This document shows positions 53,705-63,448 of a stretch of DNA of 64,000 nucleotides, piece by piece. The DNA lies in assembly GCA_014169315.1 (NCBI GenBank), contig AP022133.1, positions 310,001 through 374,000 of the forward strand, read 5' to 3'. Origin of the DNA: Enterobacter cloacae (GTDB taxonomy: Bacteria > Pseudomonadota > Gammaproteobacteria > Enterobacterales > Enterobacteriaceae). The notes under the pieces are model-generated. The model saw only the letters and a list, made by a program, of their open reading frames with translations. It was not told the DNA's origin and did not search any database. Position numbers and translations under genes: made by a program. The stretch's first letter is position 1; each line of letters opens with the position of its first letter.

Positions 53705-53866
53705 ATCCCCCTCTGGCAATAATCCTTTCCATTTCCGCACGACAACATGAAAAACTGCCACTTTCTCTATACACAGGTTAATTTCTTAATTTGCCCGGCA
53801 TAGCCACAATATTTGTCTGGTCATCTGTTACCATCCGCGGAGCTTAATACTTCTTCGGATGGTTCT

Positions 53867-55366
53867 ATGTCTCACTCACTCAAAAAAATGACCCTCACCG
53901 GGCTCATCCTGATGATTTTTACGTCGGTCTTTGGCTTTGCCAACAGCCCGTCGGCTTTCTACCTGATGGGTTACAGCGCGACGCCGTTCTATATCGTCTC
54001 GGCGCTGTTCTTCTTTATTCCGTTTGCGCTGATGATGGCGGAAATGGGCTCGGCCTACCGGAAAGAAGAGGGTGGGATCTATTCGTGGATGAATAACAGC
54101 GTCGGCCCGCGCTATGCATTTATCGGCACGTTTATGTGGTTCTCCTCTTACGTTGTCTGGATGGTCAGCACGGCAGCGAAAGTCTGGGTACCCTTTTCCA
54201 CATTTTTGTTCGGGGCAGATAAAACGCAGGTCTGGTCTCTGGCAGGTCTGAGCTCAACACAGGTGGTGGGTATTCTGGCAGTCTGCTGGATGGTCGTCGT
54301 TACGCTGGTGGCCTCGAAAGGGATCAACAAAATTGCCCGCATCACTGCCGTGGGCGGTATTGCTGTAATGTGTCTGAACCTGGTGCTGCTGCTGGTCAGT
54401 ATCGCGATTCTCTGTCTGAACGGTGGGCACTTTGCACAGGAGGTGAATTTTGTGTCGTCACCGAATCCGGGCTATCAGTCCGGCCTTGCCATGCTCTCTT
54501 TCGTGGTGTTTGCCATCTTTGCCTACGGTGGTATTGAGGCGGTGGGCGGCCTGGTCGACAAAACCGAAAACCCGGAAAAGAACTTTGCCAAAGGGATCAT
54601 CTTCGCGGCGATTGTTATCTCCATCGGCTACTCGCTGGCGATTTTCCTGTGGGGCGTCAGCACCAACTGGCAGCAGGTGTTGAGTAACAACACCACTAAT
54701 CTGGGTAACATCACCTATGTGCTGATGAAGAGTCTTGGCATGACGCTGGGGCAGGCCATGCACCTGACGCCGGACGCAGCGACAATGATGGGAGTCTGGT
54801 TTGCGCGCATTACCGGGCTGTCGATGTTCCTCGCCTATACGGGGGCCTTCTTCACGCTGATTTACTCTCCGCTGAAAGCCATTATTCAGGGCACGCCAAA
54901 AGCGCTGTGGCCCGCGCGTATGACACAGCTCAACACCACCGGGATGCCAGCCAACGCGATGTGGATGCAGTGCCTGCTGGTATGTGTGTTTATTCTGCTG
55001 GTGTCATTTGGCGGGGATACCGCCTCGGCGTTTTATAACAAGCTGACTCTGATGGCGAATGTGTCAATGACGCTGCCTTATCTTTTCCTGACGCTGGCGT
55101 TCCCGTTCTTTAAAGCAAAGCAGGATCTGGAACGTCCGTTTGTTATTTTCAAAACCCGTGCGGCTACGCTGCTGGCTACCACGGTAGTGGTGCTGGTGGT
55201 GGCGTTCGCTAACATTTTTACGGTTATTCAGCCGGTGATTGAGGCGAATGACTGGAACAGCGCGCTGTGGATGGTAGGTGGCCCAATCTTCTTCTCTCTG
55301 CTGGCGATGGGGATTTATGAGAATTACCGTCGCCGCTCAACGGTCTATATCGCGGAAACGGTGTAG
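53867..55366 (+). CDS. yjeM: putative amino-acid transporter YjeM
   Basis: A 499-residue APC-superfamily transporter with about 12 membrane helices and the motif VVFAIFAYGGIEAVGGLVDKTENP. The E. coli homologue is of similar length, resembles glutamate/GABA antiporters, and has no settled substrate. I start at ATG 53867 (MSHSLKKMTLTG), the position of E. coli YjeM; the ribosome site is weak. It converges on mscM with a strong hairpin between. Confidence 0.9.
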   Translation: MSHSLKKMTLTGLILMIFTSVFGFANSPSAFYLMGYSATPFYIVSALFFFIPFALMMAEMGSAYRKEEGGIYSWMNNSVGPRYAFIGTFMWFSSYVVWMVSTAAKVWVPFSTFLFGADKTQVWSLAGLSSTQVVGILAVCWMVVVTLVASKGINKIARITAVGGIAVMCLNLVLLLVSIAILCLNGGHFAQEVNFVSSPNPGYQSGLAMLSFVVFAIFAYGGIEAVGGLVDKTENPEKNFAKGIIFAAIVISIGYSLAIFLWGVSTNWQQVLSNNTTNLGNITYVLMKSLGMTLGQAMHLTPDAATMMGVWFARITGLSMFLAYTGAFFTLIYSPLKAIIQGTPKALWPARMTQLNTTGMPANAMWMQCLLVCVFILLVSFGGDTASAFYNKLTLMANVSMTLPYLFLTLAFPFFKAKQDLERPFVIFKTRAATLLATTVVVLVVAFANIFTVIQPVIEANDWNSALWMVGGPIFFSLLAMGIYENYRRRSTVYIAETV

Positions 55367-55376
55367 TGGTTTAAAA

Positions 55377-55398
55377 CCCCCTCCCGAACGGGAGGGGG
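55377..55398 (-). terminator. terminator of mscM
   Basis: CCCCCTCCCG and CGGGAGGGGG form a perfect 10-base stem with an AA loop. On the minus strand it is followed by TTTTAAA. It may also stop yjeM transcripts. Confidence 0.82.
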
Positions 55399-55404
55399 AG
55401 ATGG

Positions 55405-58400
55405 TTACAAACTTCCCGCCGGGCGGCTACGTGCCGCTGATGTTAACGTTCTTCCCGTCTTACGCCCGTCCAGTGTTTCCAGACGCATCTGGAACGGTGG
55501 GAATGGCATATCAATACCGTGTTCACGGAAGCCTGCCAGAATCAGCTGGTGGATCTCATGACGTAGCGGCATGCGGTGTCCCATTTCGGCGGCGTAGATA
55601 CGCAGTTCGAAGATCTGGATCCCCTGCTGTAAATCCACCAAGAATACTTCCGGGGCCGGGTTGTCGATCACCAACGAGCAGCGTTCTGCTGCGGTGTAGA
55701 GGATCTGCGTTACCTCTTCGCTGTTGGCATCCGACGGGGCCGGTACGGTCAACACCACACGGGTAACGGAGTCGGACAACGACCAGTTAATAAACTGCTC
55801 AGTGATAAACGCCTTGTTCGGCACGATGATCTCTTTACGATCCCAGTCGCTGATCGTCGTGGCTCGGGTGTTGATCTTCGTGATGCTGCCGGTCAGGTCG
55901 CGGATCGTCACCGTATCGCCAATGCGAATCGGTTTTTCGAACAGGATAATCAGGCCGGAAATAAAGTTGGCGAAAATCTCCTGTAAACCAAAACCTAACC
56001 CCACACCGAGCGCGGCGACCAGCCACTGCAGCTTCGACCACTCAATACCAATCATCGAGAAGCCAACCAGCCCACCAAACAGCATGATTAAATACTTGGT
56101 GATGGTGGTAATGGCATAACCCGTGCCGGGGGTTAAATCCAGGTGTTGCAGCAGTGCCAGCTCCAGCAGAGCAGGGAAGTTACGCACCAACTGGGTCGTA
56201 ATGATCAGCACCAGAATGGCAACCAAAACCGCACCCAGCGTAATGGGCTCCAGACTTTCAACCCCCCTCACCGTGGATGTTACGTCCCACAGAGAGATGT
56301 TCTCCAGGAAGCCAAATGCAGAGTGGATCTCTGACCACAGGACGATCACCGAGAGCAGGGCAATCAGCATCAGGATGGAGCGTACCAGCCGCAGGGACTG
56401 GGTACTGATGGCGTCCAGATCCAGTTCGACATCGTCCGTTTCTGACGTTCCTTCGGTACTGTTGGTGTGGTGGGAGTCTTCTTCTCCCCGTGCGCGCTGG
56501 GCCAGAATTTCAGCCCGGCGATGCCTGGCGCGGTCAAACGCCAGACGGCGTCGCTGGATCAGCATCCAGCGGCGGATGATGTGGTAGACCACCAGAAGCA
56601 GGAACCAGATCGCGACGGAGGTTTCCAGACGCGCCAGCAGCGCCTGTGCAGTGGCGAGGTAACCGACCACTGCCGCCAGAATCGCCGCCAGAGGGGCACT
56701 AAGCAGCAGGTTCCACAGCAAACGGTTGAACATGTTTTCACCGCTACCCGTTTTATCGAGGTAAAGCGGTATACCGGCACGCTTCAGGCTAAGCGTCACT
56801 ATTGCCAGCGCGCCGCAGATCAACATAAAGCACAGGCGACCCAGGGAACCAGAAAATTCACGGTCGTTGAGATTATCGAACATGATCAACGCCATAATCA
56901 GCGGCACGATAAGCCCGATGCTCATCAGGTAGTAGCGCATGGCGCGCGCAACGCGATTACGCGGCCAGCCAAAGTGGGCAATGAACAGACCATTTGGCCG
57001 CGCGAACGTGGCGCAAATCATCACCACCCACAGCAGGGGAACGGTGGCAGTGACGCCATCGCCAATCGCCACTGCGAGCGGGTAGGGCCAGGCTTCCCGC
57101 AGGCCGTATCCCAGCGTCATCCAGAGCACTGGCAGCGGTGAGGCGACGAGGATCGACCAGAAGACGGTGCGTAGCGTCAGCCAGAAGTGATCCTGGGTGA
57201 CTTTCCCCACCCGGGCGCTGGAGCGCTCAAGGAAACGGGTAAAATGCCGGCGTGAGTAAATGCTGAAGCCCACCAGAATCAACGCCCCCAGCAGCGGGAA
57301 GATAGTCTCTTTGCTGGTAATCATCATCACGCTGGCCTGGCCTAACTGGCTGAAGGTATCCAGCGAAATCAGGCGGCGCAGGTCTTGTACGATCTCAATC
57401 GGCCACGCGAAGGTCATCGGGCGCACGTCGGATGTCCAGAAGAGATAGCGGTGCGTCGCTTCGCTGACCTCTTTCAGCGCATCTTCCAGCTGGCTGTTGG
57501 AGACTTTCAGCTTGGTTAGCTCAAGGATCAGCGTATCGCCACCCTGTAGCAAGGAGTTCAACAGCTCACGCTGGGTTCGCAACTGGGCTTCCAGAATGCG
57601 GTTTTGCTCGCTGGTGAGTGGTTGCCCGTCCGCCTGACGGATCTGACGGATTTGTGGCTGTTTGTTGAGGAGGTCTTCGAAGTGCAGGCGCTGAACGCGC
57701 AACTGCGCCATCTCGGTATCCAGCTGCTGTGGTTTCGGCATTTCCGGCAGGCGGGCAACCTGTGCACGTAACGCTTCGCCCAGAAGGTTTGATGAACCCA
57801 GCCACTGGGACTGTTCGCGCAGAGTGTTCAGTGCCTGGCGAACCTGTAGCGTTTGGTTGGTGGCCTGGCGCTGTTGCGACGCCACCAAATCCATACGCTG
57901 TGCCTGCTGGTTCAGCGCGGCAGACAGTTCACGGTTGACCTTAAACTGGTCGACTATCCCGGTGGGCAGGTTAGCGCTGTTTTCCGCCAGCAGTTCGGTG
58001 CTTTCCAGTGCGCGCTCGGCTTCACGCTGGCGCTGGCTGTTTAACTGGTTGCGAAGAGCCTGGAGGTAAGCATCAAGTTGCTGGCTCTGCTTTTGCGCCA
58101 GCTCAGACCGCATCCGCGATAGCTCCTGGCGGTTGTTGGCGGAGAGCTGAGCAAGTTCCAGTTCATCAACCAGCGCTTTGAGCCTGGCAGATTCGGCCTG
58201 CAGCCCAAGATTTTGTGCCTGGATTTGCGGCGTATTGCCGGATTGCGTACCGACGCGGCGTTCGACATCGTTTAGCTGACGACGGGCATCGGTTTGTTGT
58301 TGCGGAAGCTGGCTGAGCGAGTCGGCAATTTCACGCGCGCGCTCTTGTTCCTGCTGGGCTATACGACTCGTGTCCAGAAGCTGGCTGCTGACCTGCAGGA

Positions 58401-58728
58401 TCTCCTGGTTCAGCGCGTCGGAAGTCATACCTTCCGGCACATCGCGCGGTTCATCACGCAGGTTATTAAGCTGAGAGCGTAACGTCTGGGAGAGTTTGGG
58501 GAAGTTATCGATAACCTGCTGATATTGCCGCGCACGCTCAAGGGAGCCTTTTCGCTCCTCAAGTGCGTTCAGTGCGGCCTGGAGCGACTCGACGGTGTCT
58601 GGCTGAGCGGGTTTTGCCGCTTTTGCCTGCTCCAGCTCCTGGGTGATTTGTTTGGCGTCGGGGGCCGTCGCTGCGTACGCCCCCATGCTGAGGCACCAGG
58701 CCATCAGTAGTACGATAATCGGGCGCAC
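55405..58728 (-). CDS. mscM: miniconductance mechanosensitive channel MscM
   Basis: A 1107-residue MscS-family channel (E. coli YjeP). It has a signal peptide, a long periplasmic coiled-coil region rich in Gln and Leu (about 25-460), eleven or so membrane segments, and the MscS pore and beta domain near the C-terminus (ALGVGLGFGLQEIFANFISG, then EKPIRIGDTVTIRD). It opens under hypo-osmotic shock. I start at GTG 58728 (VRPIIVLLMAW), because AAGGA lies 8 bases upstream and it gives the E. coli length; the ATG at 58773 would sit within psd. It is co-transcribed with psd (19-base gap). Confidence 0.95.
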   Translation of the reverse strand: MRPIIVLLMAWCLSMGAYAATAPDAKQITQELEQAKAAKPAQPDTVESLQAALNALEERKGSLERARQYQQVIDNFPKLSQTLRSQLNNLRDEPRDVPEGMTSDALNQEILQVSSQLLDTSRIAQQEQERAREIADSLSQLPQQQTDARRQLNDVERRVGTQSGNTPQIQAQNLGLQAESARLKALVDELELAQLSANNRQELSRMRSELAQKQSQQLDAYLQALRNQLNSQRQREAERALESTELLAENSANLPTGIVDQFKVNRELSAALNQQAQRMDLVASQQRQATNQTLQVRQALNTLREQSQWLGSSNLLGEALRAQVARLPEMPKPQQLDTEMAQLRVQRLHFEDLLNKQPQIRQIRQADGQPLTSEQNRILEAQLRTQRELLNSLLQGGDTLILELTKLKVSNSQLEDALKEVSEATHRYLFWTSDVRPMTFAWPIEIVQDLRRLISLDTFSQLGQASVMMITSKETIFPLLGALILVGFSIYSRRHFTRFLERSSARVGKVTQDHFWLTLRTVFWSILVASPLPVLWMTLGYGLREAWPYPLAVAIGDGVTATVPLLWVVMICATFARPNGLFIAHFGWPRNRVARAMRYYLMSIGLIVPLIMALIMFDNLNDREFSGSLGRLCFMLICGALAIVTLSLKRAGIPLYLDKTGSGENMFNRLLWNLLLSAPLAAILAAVVGYLATAQALLARLETSVAIWFLLLVVYHIIRRWMLIQRRRLAFDRARHRRAEILAQRARGEEDSHHTNSTEGTSETDDVELDLDAISTQSLRLVRSILMLIALLSVIVLWSEIHSAFGFLENISLWDVTSTVRGVESLEPITLGAVLVAILVLIITTQLVRNFPALLELALLQHLDLTPGTGYAITTITKYLIMLFGGLVGFSMIGIEWSKLQWLVAALGVGLGFGLQEIFANFISGLIILFEKPIRIGDTVTIRDLTGSITKINTRATTISDWDRKEIIVPNKAFITEQFINWSLSDSVTRVVLTVPAPSDANSEEVTQILYTAAERCSLVIDNPAPEVFLVDLQQGIQIFELRIYAAEMGHRMPLRHEIHQLILAGFREHGIDMPFPPFQMRLETLDGRKTGRTLTSAARSRPAGSL

Positions 58729-58747
58729 GTCAGCAATCCTTCTGTTG

Positions 58748-59716
58748 TTAGCCTTCGTCTTTTTTGTCGTCAACCTGCGGGCTGACGTCGTGTTCGGCGT
58801 TCATCTCTTCCTGTACCAGCGGTGCTGGCTCAGCATCTGGCGTCACGAACGTTTCGGTAGACATCGCCAGCGGCTGACCCAGTTTAGTGACTGACAGGCT
58901 TTCCAGCTGTTCAACCAGGTTCACTTTACCCGGTGCAAACAGGTTGATTACGGTAGAGCCCAGTTTGAAGCGACCCATCTCCTGGCCTTTCAGCAGAGCC
59001 ACAGAGCCTTCTGCTTCACCTGCAGGCCATGTCCAGCGCTTGATCACACCTTCACGAGGTGGGGTGATGGTGCCCGCCCAGACGGTTTCAATGCTGCCTA
59101 CGATGGTCGCACCTACCAGGATCTGCGCCATTGGACCAAATTCCGTATCAAACAGGCAAATGACGCGCTCGTTACGGGCGAACAGGTTCGGTACGTTTTG
59201 CGCGGTCAGGTGGTTCACAGAGAACAGGTCGCCCGGCACGTAGATCATTTCGCGCAGAATACCGTTACACGGCATGTGGACGCGGTGGTAATCACGTGGT
59301 GACAGATAGGTGGTCGCGAACGAACCGTTGCGGAACAGGTCTGCCATCAGGTAATTACCTGCCAGCAGTGCTTCCAGGCTGTAGTTGTGACCTTTCGCCT
59401 GCAGAATTTTGTCGTCTTCGATTGTCCCCAACTGGCTGATGACGCCGTCAGCTGGCATGACCAGCACGTTGGGATCGGTATCCACCGGGCGCACTTCTTC
59501 GCGCAGCGGGCGTACAAAGAATTCGTTAAAGGTGCGATAGCTGGCTGTATCCGGCTTTTGCGCCTCTTTCATGTCGACCTTGTAGTATTTTACGAACAGG
59601 TCGATGACCAGTTTGGTCAGCCAGCCTGCTCGTTTGCTTGCGCCCCAGCCCGCCAGGCGAGTGAGCCACAGTTTCGGCAGAATGTATTGAAGCGAAAGTT
59701 TAAATGAGTTTAACAA
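58748..59716 (-). CDS. psd: phosphatidylserine decarboxylase proenzyme
   Basis: Psd makes phosphatidylethanolamine from phosphatidylserine at the inner membrane. The 322-residue proenzyme cleaves itself at LGST (252-255), where Ser254 becomes the pyruvoyl group. Asp90 and His147, catalytic partners in self-cleavage, are present. The C-terminal tail after residue 290 is acidic and variable. It is followed by mscM in the same operon, as in E. coli, where a sigma-E promoter drives both. Confidence 0.98.
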   Translation of the reverse strand: MLNSFKLSLQYILPKLWLTRLAGWGASKRAGWLTKLVIDLFVKYYKVDMKEAQKPDTASYRTFNEFFVRPLREEVRPVDTDPNVLVMPADGVISQLGTIEDDKILQAKGHNYSLEALLAGNYLMADLFRNGSFATTYLSPRDYHRVHMPCNGILREMIYVPGDLFSVNHLTAQNVPNLFARNERVICLFDTEFGPMAQILVGATIVGSIETVWAGTITPPREGVIKRWTWPAGEAEGSVALLKGQEMGRFKLGSTVINLFAPGKVNLVEQLESLSVTKLGQPLAMSTETFVTPDAEPAPLVQEEMNAEHDVSPQVDDKKDEG

Positions 59717-59750
59717 GGTAGCCTCCAGGCCATTGTTTTGTCGTTCCTGA

Positions 59751-59770
59751 TCCGGCTGTGAGCAGCCGGA
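59751..59770. repeat. hairpin between rsgA and psd
   Basis: TCCGGCTG (59751-59758), loop TGAG, CAGCCGGA (59763-59770), a perfect 8-base stem. There is no T-run on the minus strand, so it may be an mRNA-stabilising hairpin or a weak terminator of rsgA. Confidence 0.55.
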
Positions 59771-59814
59771 ACCTGAAAAAAGGGGGACGATTTTAGCGAT
59801 GCTTAGCTTAGTTG

Positions 59815-60867
59815 TCAGTCATCAGTTTCAGAAAAGCTTTTACGTGTTTTTACCTGCGCCATGCTCTCAAGAATACGGTGATAGTTTTCGAAACGGGTTT
59901 CCGCAATGTCACCGTTCTCAACCGCTGCACGGATAGCACAGCCAGGATCATTATCATGTTTACAGTCGCGGTATTTGCAAGCGCCTAAATAATCATGGAA
60001 TTCGACAAATCCGTTGAAGATTTGTTCCGGCTCCAGGTGCCACAAGCCGAATTCACGCACGCCTGGGGAGTCAATTACATCGCCGCCGTGCGGGAAATGA
60101 TACAGACGTGAAGCGGTGGTGGTGTGCTGACCAAGACCAGAGACATCGGACACATCGTTGGTGAGGATCTCTTGCTGGAGGCCGAGAAGGTTGTTCAGCA
60201 GGCTGGATTTACCGACACCGGATTGACCCGCAAAGATGCTGATACGATCGGTAAGCGCCTCTTCCAGTGGTTTCAGACCATCTTTGGTGTAGCTGGAGAC
60301 CATCAGCACGCGATACCCAATCTTGCGGTAGATATCCATCTGCTCATTCACGAAGTCCATGCCTTCGTCATCCAGCAGATCGATTTTGTTGAGCACGATG
60401 ATAGGTTCAACCTGTAGCGTTTCACAGGCGACGAGATAGCGGTCGATAATATTGAGCGAAAGCTCGGGTAAAATCGCCGAAACGATGACTATCTGGTCAA
60501 TGTTGGCCGCAATAGGTTTGACCCCGTCGTAGAAATCAGGGCGAGTCAGCACCGACGTGCGTTCATGCACGGCTTCAACGATACCTTTTACCGTGACCCC
60601 AACCGCGGCCTCTTTACCCGGACGCCAGACTACACGGTCACCGGTGACCAGCGAGCGAATTGTGCGGCGGATGTTGCAGCGGTGAACGCCACCATCGGCG
60701 GATTCCACGTCGGCATGCATACCGAAACGGCTGATAACGACGCCTTCAGTGGGTTCGCCAAACAGGTTGTCGTCGTAATCCGGCTTCTCCGAAGTGGTTT
60801 TAAGACGGCGCTGGTGGTTGGCGTTGACGCGGCGCTGCTGCCCTTTGGAGAGTTTATTTTTACTCAA
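59815..60867 (-). CDS. rsgA: ribosome small-subunit maturation GTPase RsgA
   Basis: A 350-residue circularly permuted GTPase that aids late 30S assembly. It has an N-terminal OB fold, the GTPase motifs in permuted order (NKID, then GQSGVGKS, then DSPG), and a C-terminal zinc site [15 protein letters not shown] start at TTG 60867 ([11 protein letters not shown]), preceded by GGAG 9 bases upstream, giving the E. coli length; there is no ATG nearby and the upstream TTG at 60898-60900 lacks a ribosome site. It diverges from orn. Confidence 0.95.
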   Translation of the reverse strand: MSKNKLSKGQQRRVNANHQRRLKTTSEKPDYDDNLFGEPTEGVVISRFGMHADVESADGGVHRCNIRRTIRSLVTGDRVVWRPGKEAAVGVTVKGIVEAVHERTSVLTRPDFYDGVKPIAANIDQIVIVSAILPELSLNIIDRYLVACETLQVEPIIVLNKIDLLDDEGMDFVNEQMDIYRKIGYRVLMVSSYTKDGLKPLEEALTDRISIFAGQSGVGKSSLLNNLLGLQQEILTNDVSDVSGLGQHTTTASRLYHFPHGGDVIDSPGVREFGLWHLEPEQIFNGFVEFHDYLGACKYRDCKHDNDPGCAIRAAVENGDIAETRFENYHRILESMAQVKTRKSFSETDD

Positions 60868-60974
60868 TCGCGCTGGCTCCTGGTCGCCCGTGATGGGCAA
60901 AACCTCTATGATACACTCTAATTAATACTAGTTAACCTGCTACCGCTGGTTATACGAGAAGGGTGGAAAATAAC

Positions 60975-61520
60975 ATGAGCGCAGATGAAAACAACCTGAT
61001 TTGGATTGATCTTGAAATGACCGGGCTGGATCCCGAGCGCGATCGCATCATTGAGATTGCCACGCTGGTCACTGATGCAAACCTCAATATTCTGGCGGAA
61101 GGGCCAACCATTGCAGTTCATCAGTCTGATGAGCAACTTGCGCTGATGGACGACTGGAACGTGCGTACCCATACCGGCAGCGGTCTGGTGGATCGTGTGA
61201 AGGCCAGCACGCAGGGCGATCGTGATGCCGAGCTTGCGACCATTGAGTTTCTGAAACAGTGGGTTCCGGCAGGTAAATCACCTATTTGCGGTAACAGCAT
61301 TGGGCAAGATCGCCGCTTCCTGTTTAAGTACATGCCAGAACTGGAAGCCTACTTCCATTATCGTTATCTGGATGTCAGCACCCTGAAAGAGCTGGCTCGT
61401 CGCTGGAAACCCGAAATTCTGGACGGCTTTAAAAAACAGGGCACCCATCAGGCGATGGATGATATCCGTGAGTCCGTCGCGGAACTGGCTTACTACCGCG
61501 AGAATTTTATTAAGCTGTGA
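60975..61520 (+). CDS. orn: oligoribonuclease
   Basis: Orn degrades 2-5 nucleotide RNAs and pGpG to mononucleotides and is essential in E. coli. The 181-residue protein is a DEDDh 3'-5' exonuclease: [10 protein letters not shown] holds the first acidic residues and HQAMDD the catalytic His and final Asp. ATG 60975 gives the E. coli length; the GTG at 60963 is in the leader. A terminator follows. Confidence 0.98.
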   Translation: MSADENNLIWIDLEMTGLDPERDRIIEIATLVTDANLNILAEGPTIAVHQSDEQLALMDDWNVRTHTGSGLVDRVKASTQGDRDAELATIEFLKQWVPAGKSPICGNSIGQDRRFLFKYMPELEAYFHYRYLDVSTLKELARRWKPEILDGFKKQGTHQAMDDIRESVAELAYYRENFIKL

Positions 61521-61529
61521 TTTTTGAGG

Positions 61530-61557
61530 CCCGGTACCCTTGCGCTGCCGGGTTTTT
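61530..61557 (+). terminator. orn terminator
   Basis: CCCGG (61530-61534) pairs with CCGGG (61548-61552) around a 13-base loop, then TTTTT, 10 bases after the orn stop. Confidence 0.8.
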
Positions 61558-61630
61558 GTCGCTAAATTGTGCAGCTTGCCGATTAATTAATCACTTGAAC
61601 AAGATTTTGAAAAAATCGCTTTCAGGGGGG

Positions 61631-61658
61631 TTGCAGCTAAAAGGATTTCTCGTATAAT
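61631..61658 (+). promoter_or_regulatory. promoter of the tRNA-Gly cluster
   Basis: -35 TTGCAG (61631-61636) and -10 TATAAT (61653-61658), 16 bases apart, followed by the GCGCCTCCC discriminator. The core is strikingly like rRNA P1 at 24983, including an identical -35, spacer length, -10 and first seven bases of discriminator (GCGCCTC). Confidence 0.92.
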
Positions 61659-61718
61659 GCGCCTCCCGTAACGACAGAGAATTACACGTTACGACAGCAA
61701 CAAAAGCAGTGCAGATTT

Positions 61719-61794
<76 letters not shown>

Positions 61795-61840
61795 AAATTT
61801 GAAAGTATCGTAAGATACGCACAGCACCAGAACCACCCAA

Positions 61841-61916
<76 letters not shown>

Positions 61917-61962
61917 AAATTTGAAAGTATCGCAAGATACACACAGCATCAGAACCACCCAA

Positions 61963-62038
<76 letters not shown>

Positions 62039-62308
62039 AATTCTTCTTCGTCTCAAAAATATCCACAGCGAAATGCTTCGTTGGGGACGTTTTCTATTGT
62101 ATCTGAAATACTCTTGTAAACAGAGTTATCCACAGAACCTGTTGTTTATCTGATAATGGTAAAAACTTCGCAGGGTGAATAGTATCTCTTTAATTTATTG
62201 AATTTTATTAAGAAAATTTGATTTCAAAATGTTAGTGAGATCACTTGACCTGTTTGCCAGGCCAGATGGCGCTTGAGTTTTTATTTTTATTCACAGGCTG
62301 TGAATATA
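62039..62308. other. AT-rich 270-base region between the tRNA-Gly cluster and queG
   Basis: Nothing gene-like is visible. The stretch is AT-rich and I see no strong terminator hairpin for either the tRNA transcript or the convergent queG. Confidence 0.6.
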
Positions 62309-63448
62309 TCAAGCATCCCGTGTAAGCCCTTTTTCAATTACCCGCACCAGACGTTGTTTCTTCGGTAACTGCACCTCGACCACGCAGGCATTTCGCTTCT
62401 CGATTTGCTGCGCAATCGCCCATTCTATGTGCTCATCGAGAAGTGGGTGCTCACCTCTACGGTTTTCGAGTGCCTGAATGTTGGCTTCATCCCACGGGGC
62501 GTTACCCAGTGCAACGGCGACATTACGCAGCCAGCGCAGATGGCCGATACGGCGAATGGCCGAACCTTCTGTTACTTTCAGGAACCAGGCTTCGGTCCAG
62601 GCAAACAGCTCGATAAGTTGAGGGGCGTGCAGCGCTTTACGCGGGCTGAAGTCCTCTTCGTCCGTGAGCTGTGAATAGCGGTTCCACGGGCAGATCAACT
62701 GGCAGTCGTCGCAGCCGTAGATGCGGTTGCCGATAAGCGGGCGAAATGCTTCGGGGATCGCCCCTTCCAGTTCGATGGTGAGATAGGAGATGCAGCGGCG
62801 GGCGTCAACGGTATAGGGCTCGACAATAGCGCCGGTCGGGCAGATGGTCATGCAGGCTACACAGCGGCCACAGCCTTCCTCTACCGGGCCATCCACCGGC
62901 AGCGGTAAATCAATGAGCAGTTCACCGAGAAAGAAGAACGATCCGGCGTCGCGGCTAAGGATAAGTGAGTGCTTACCTGTCCAGCCAAGCCCGGCTTTTT
63001 CGGCGATAGGGCGCTCAAGAACAGGCGCAGAGTCGACAAACGGTCTAAAATTCAGCGAAACACAGTGCTGCTGAATAGTTTCCCCGAGTTTTTTTAAGCG
63101 GTTACGCAGGAGCTTATGGTAATCACGCCCCAGGGCATACCGGCTGACGTAACCGAGGGAGGGGTTTTTGAGCGTGCGCGCAAATGCCGCGTTAGCCGGC
63201 AGGTAGTTCATGCGCACGCTGATGACGCGTAATGTGCCCGGCAAAAGCTCGTGTGGACGCGCACGCATCATGCCATGACGCGCCATCCATTCCATTTCGC
63301 CGTGGTATTGTTTGTCCAGCCATGCCTGAAGTTTCGGCTCGCTGGCGGAAAGGTCGGTATCGGTAATACCTACCTTCTGGAAGCCAAGCTCAGCACCCCA
63401 CTGTTTTATGTTTTGCGCTAACTGATTGAGATCGAGGGGCTGTGACAT
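62309..63448 (-). CDS. queG: epoxyqueuosine reductase
   Basis: QueG reduces epoxyqueuosine to queuosine in tRNA using cobalamin and two 4Fe-4S clusters. The 379-residue protein shows both ferredoxin-type motifs, CGRCVACMTICPTGA and CDDCQLICPWN, after an N-terminal cobalamin-binding domain (DSAPVLERPIAEKAGLGWTGKH) and before a C-terminal HEAT-like helical part. I start at ATG 63448 (MSQPLDLNQ), the E. coli start; the frame continues upstream to 63553 but lies inside nnr. Its start codon overlaps the nnr start codon head to head. Confidence 0.97.
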   Translation of the reverse strand: MSQPLDLNQLAQNIKQWGAELGFQKVGITDTDLSASEPKLQAWLDKQYHGEMEWMARHGMMRARPHELLPGTLRVISVRMNYLPANAAFARTLKNPSLGYVSRYALGRDYHKLLRNRLKKLGETIQQHCVSLNFRPFVDSAPVLERPIAEKAGLGWTGKHSLILSRDAGSFFFLGELLIDLPLPVDGPVEEGCGRCVACMTICPTGAIVEPYTVDARRCISYLTIELEGAIPEAFRPLIGNRIYGCDDCQLICPWNRYSQLTDEEDFSPRKALHAPQLIELFAWTEAWFLKVTEGSAIRRIGHLRWLRNVAVALGNAPWDEANIQALENRRGEHPLLDEHIEWAIAQQIEKRNACVVEVQLPKKQRLVRVIEKGLTRDA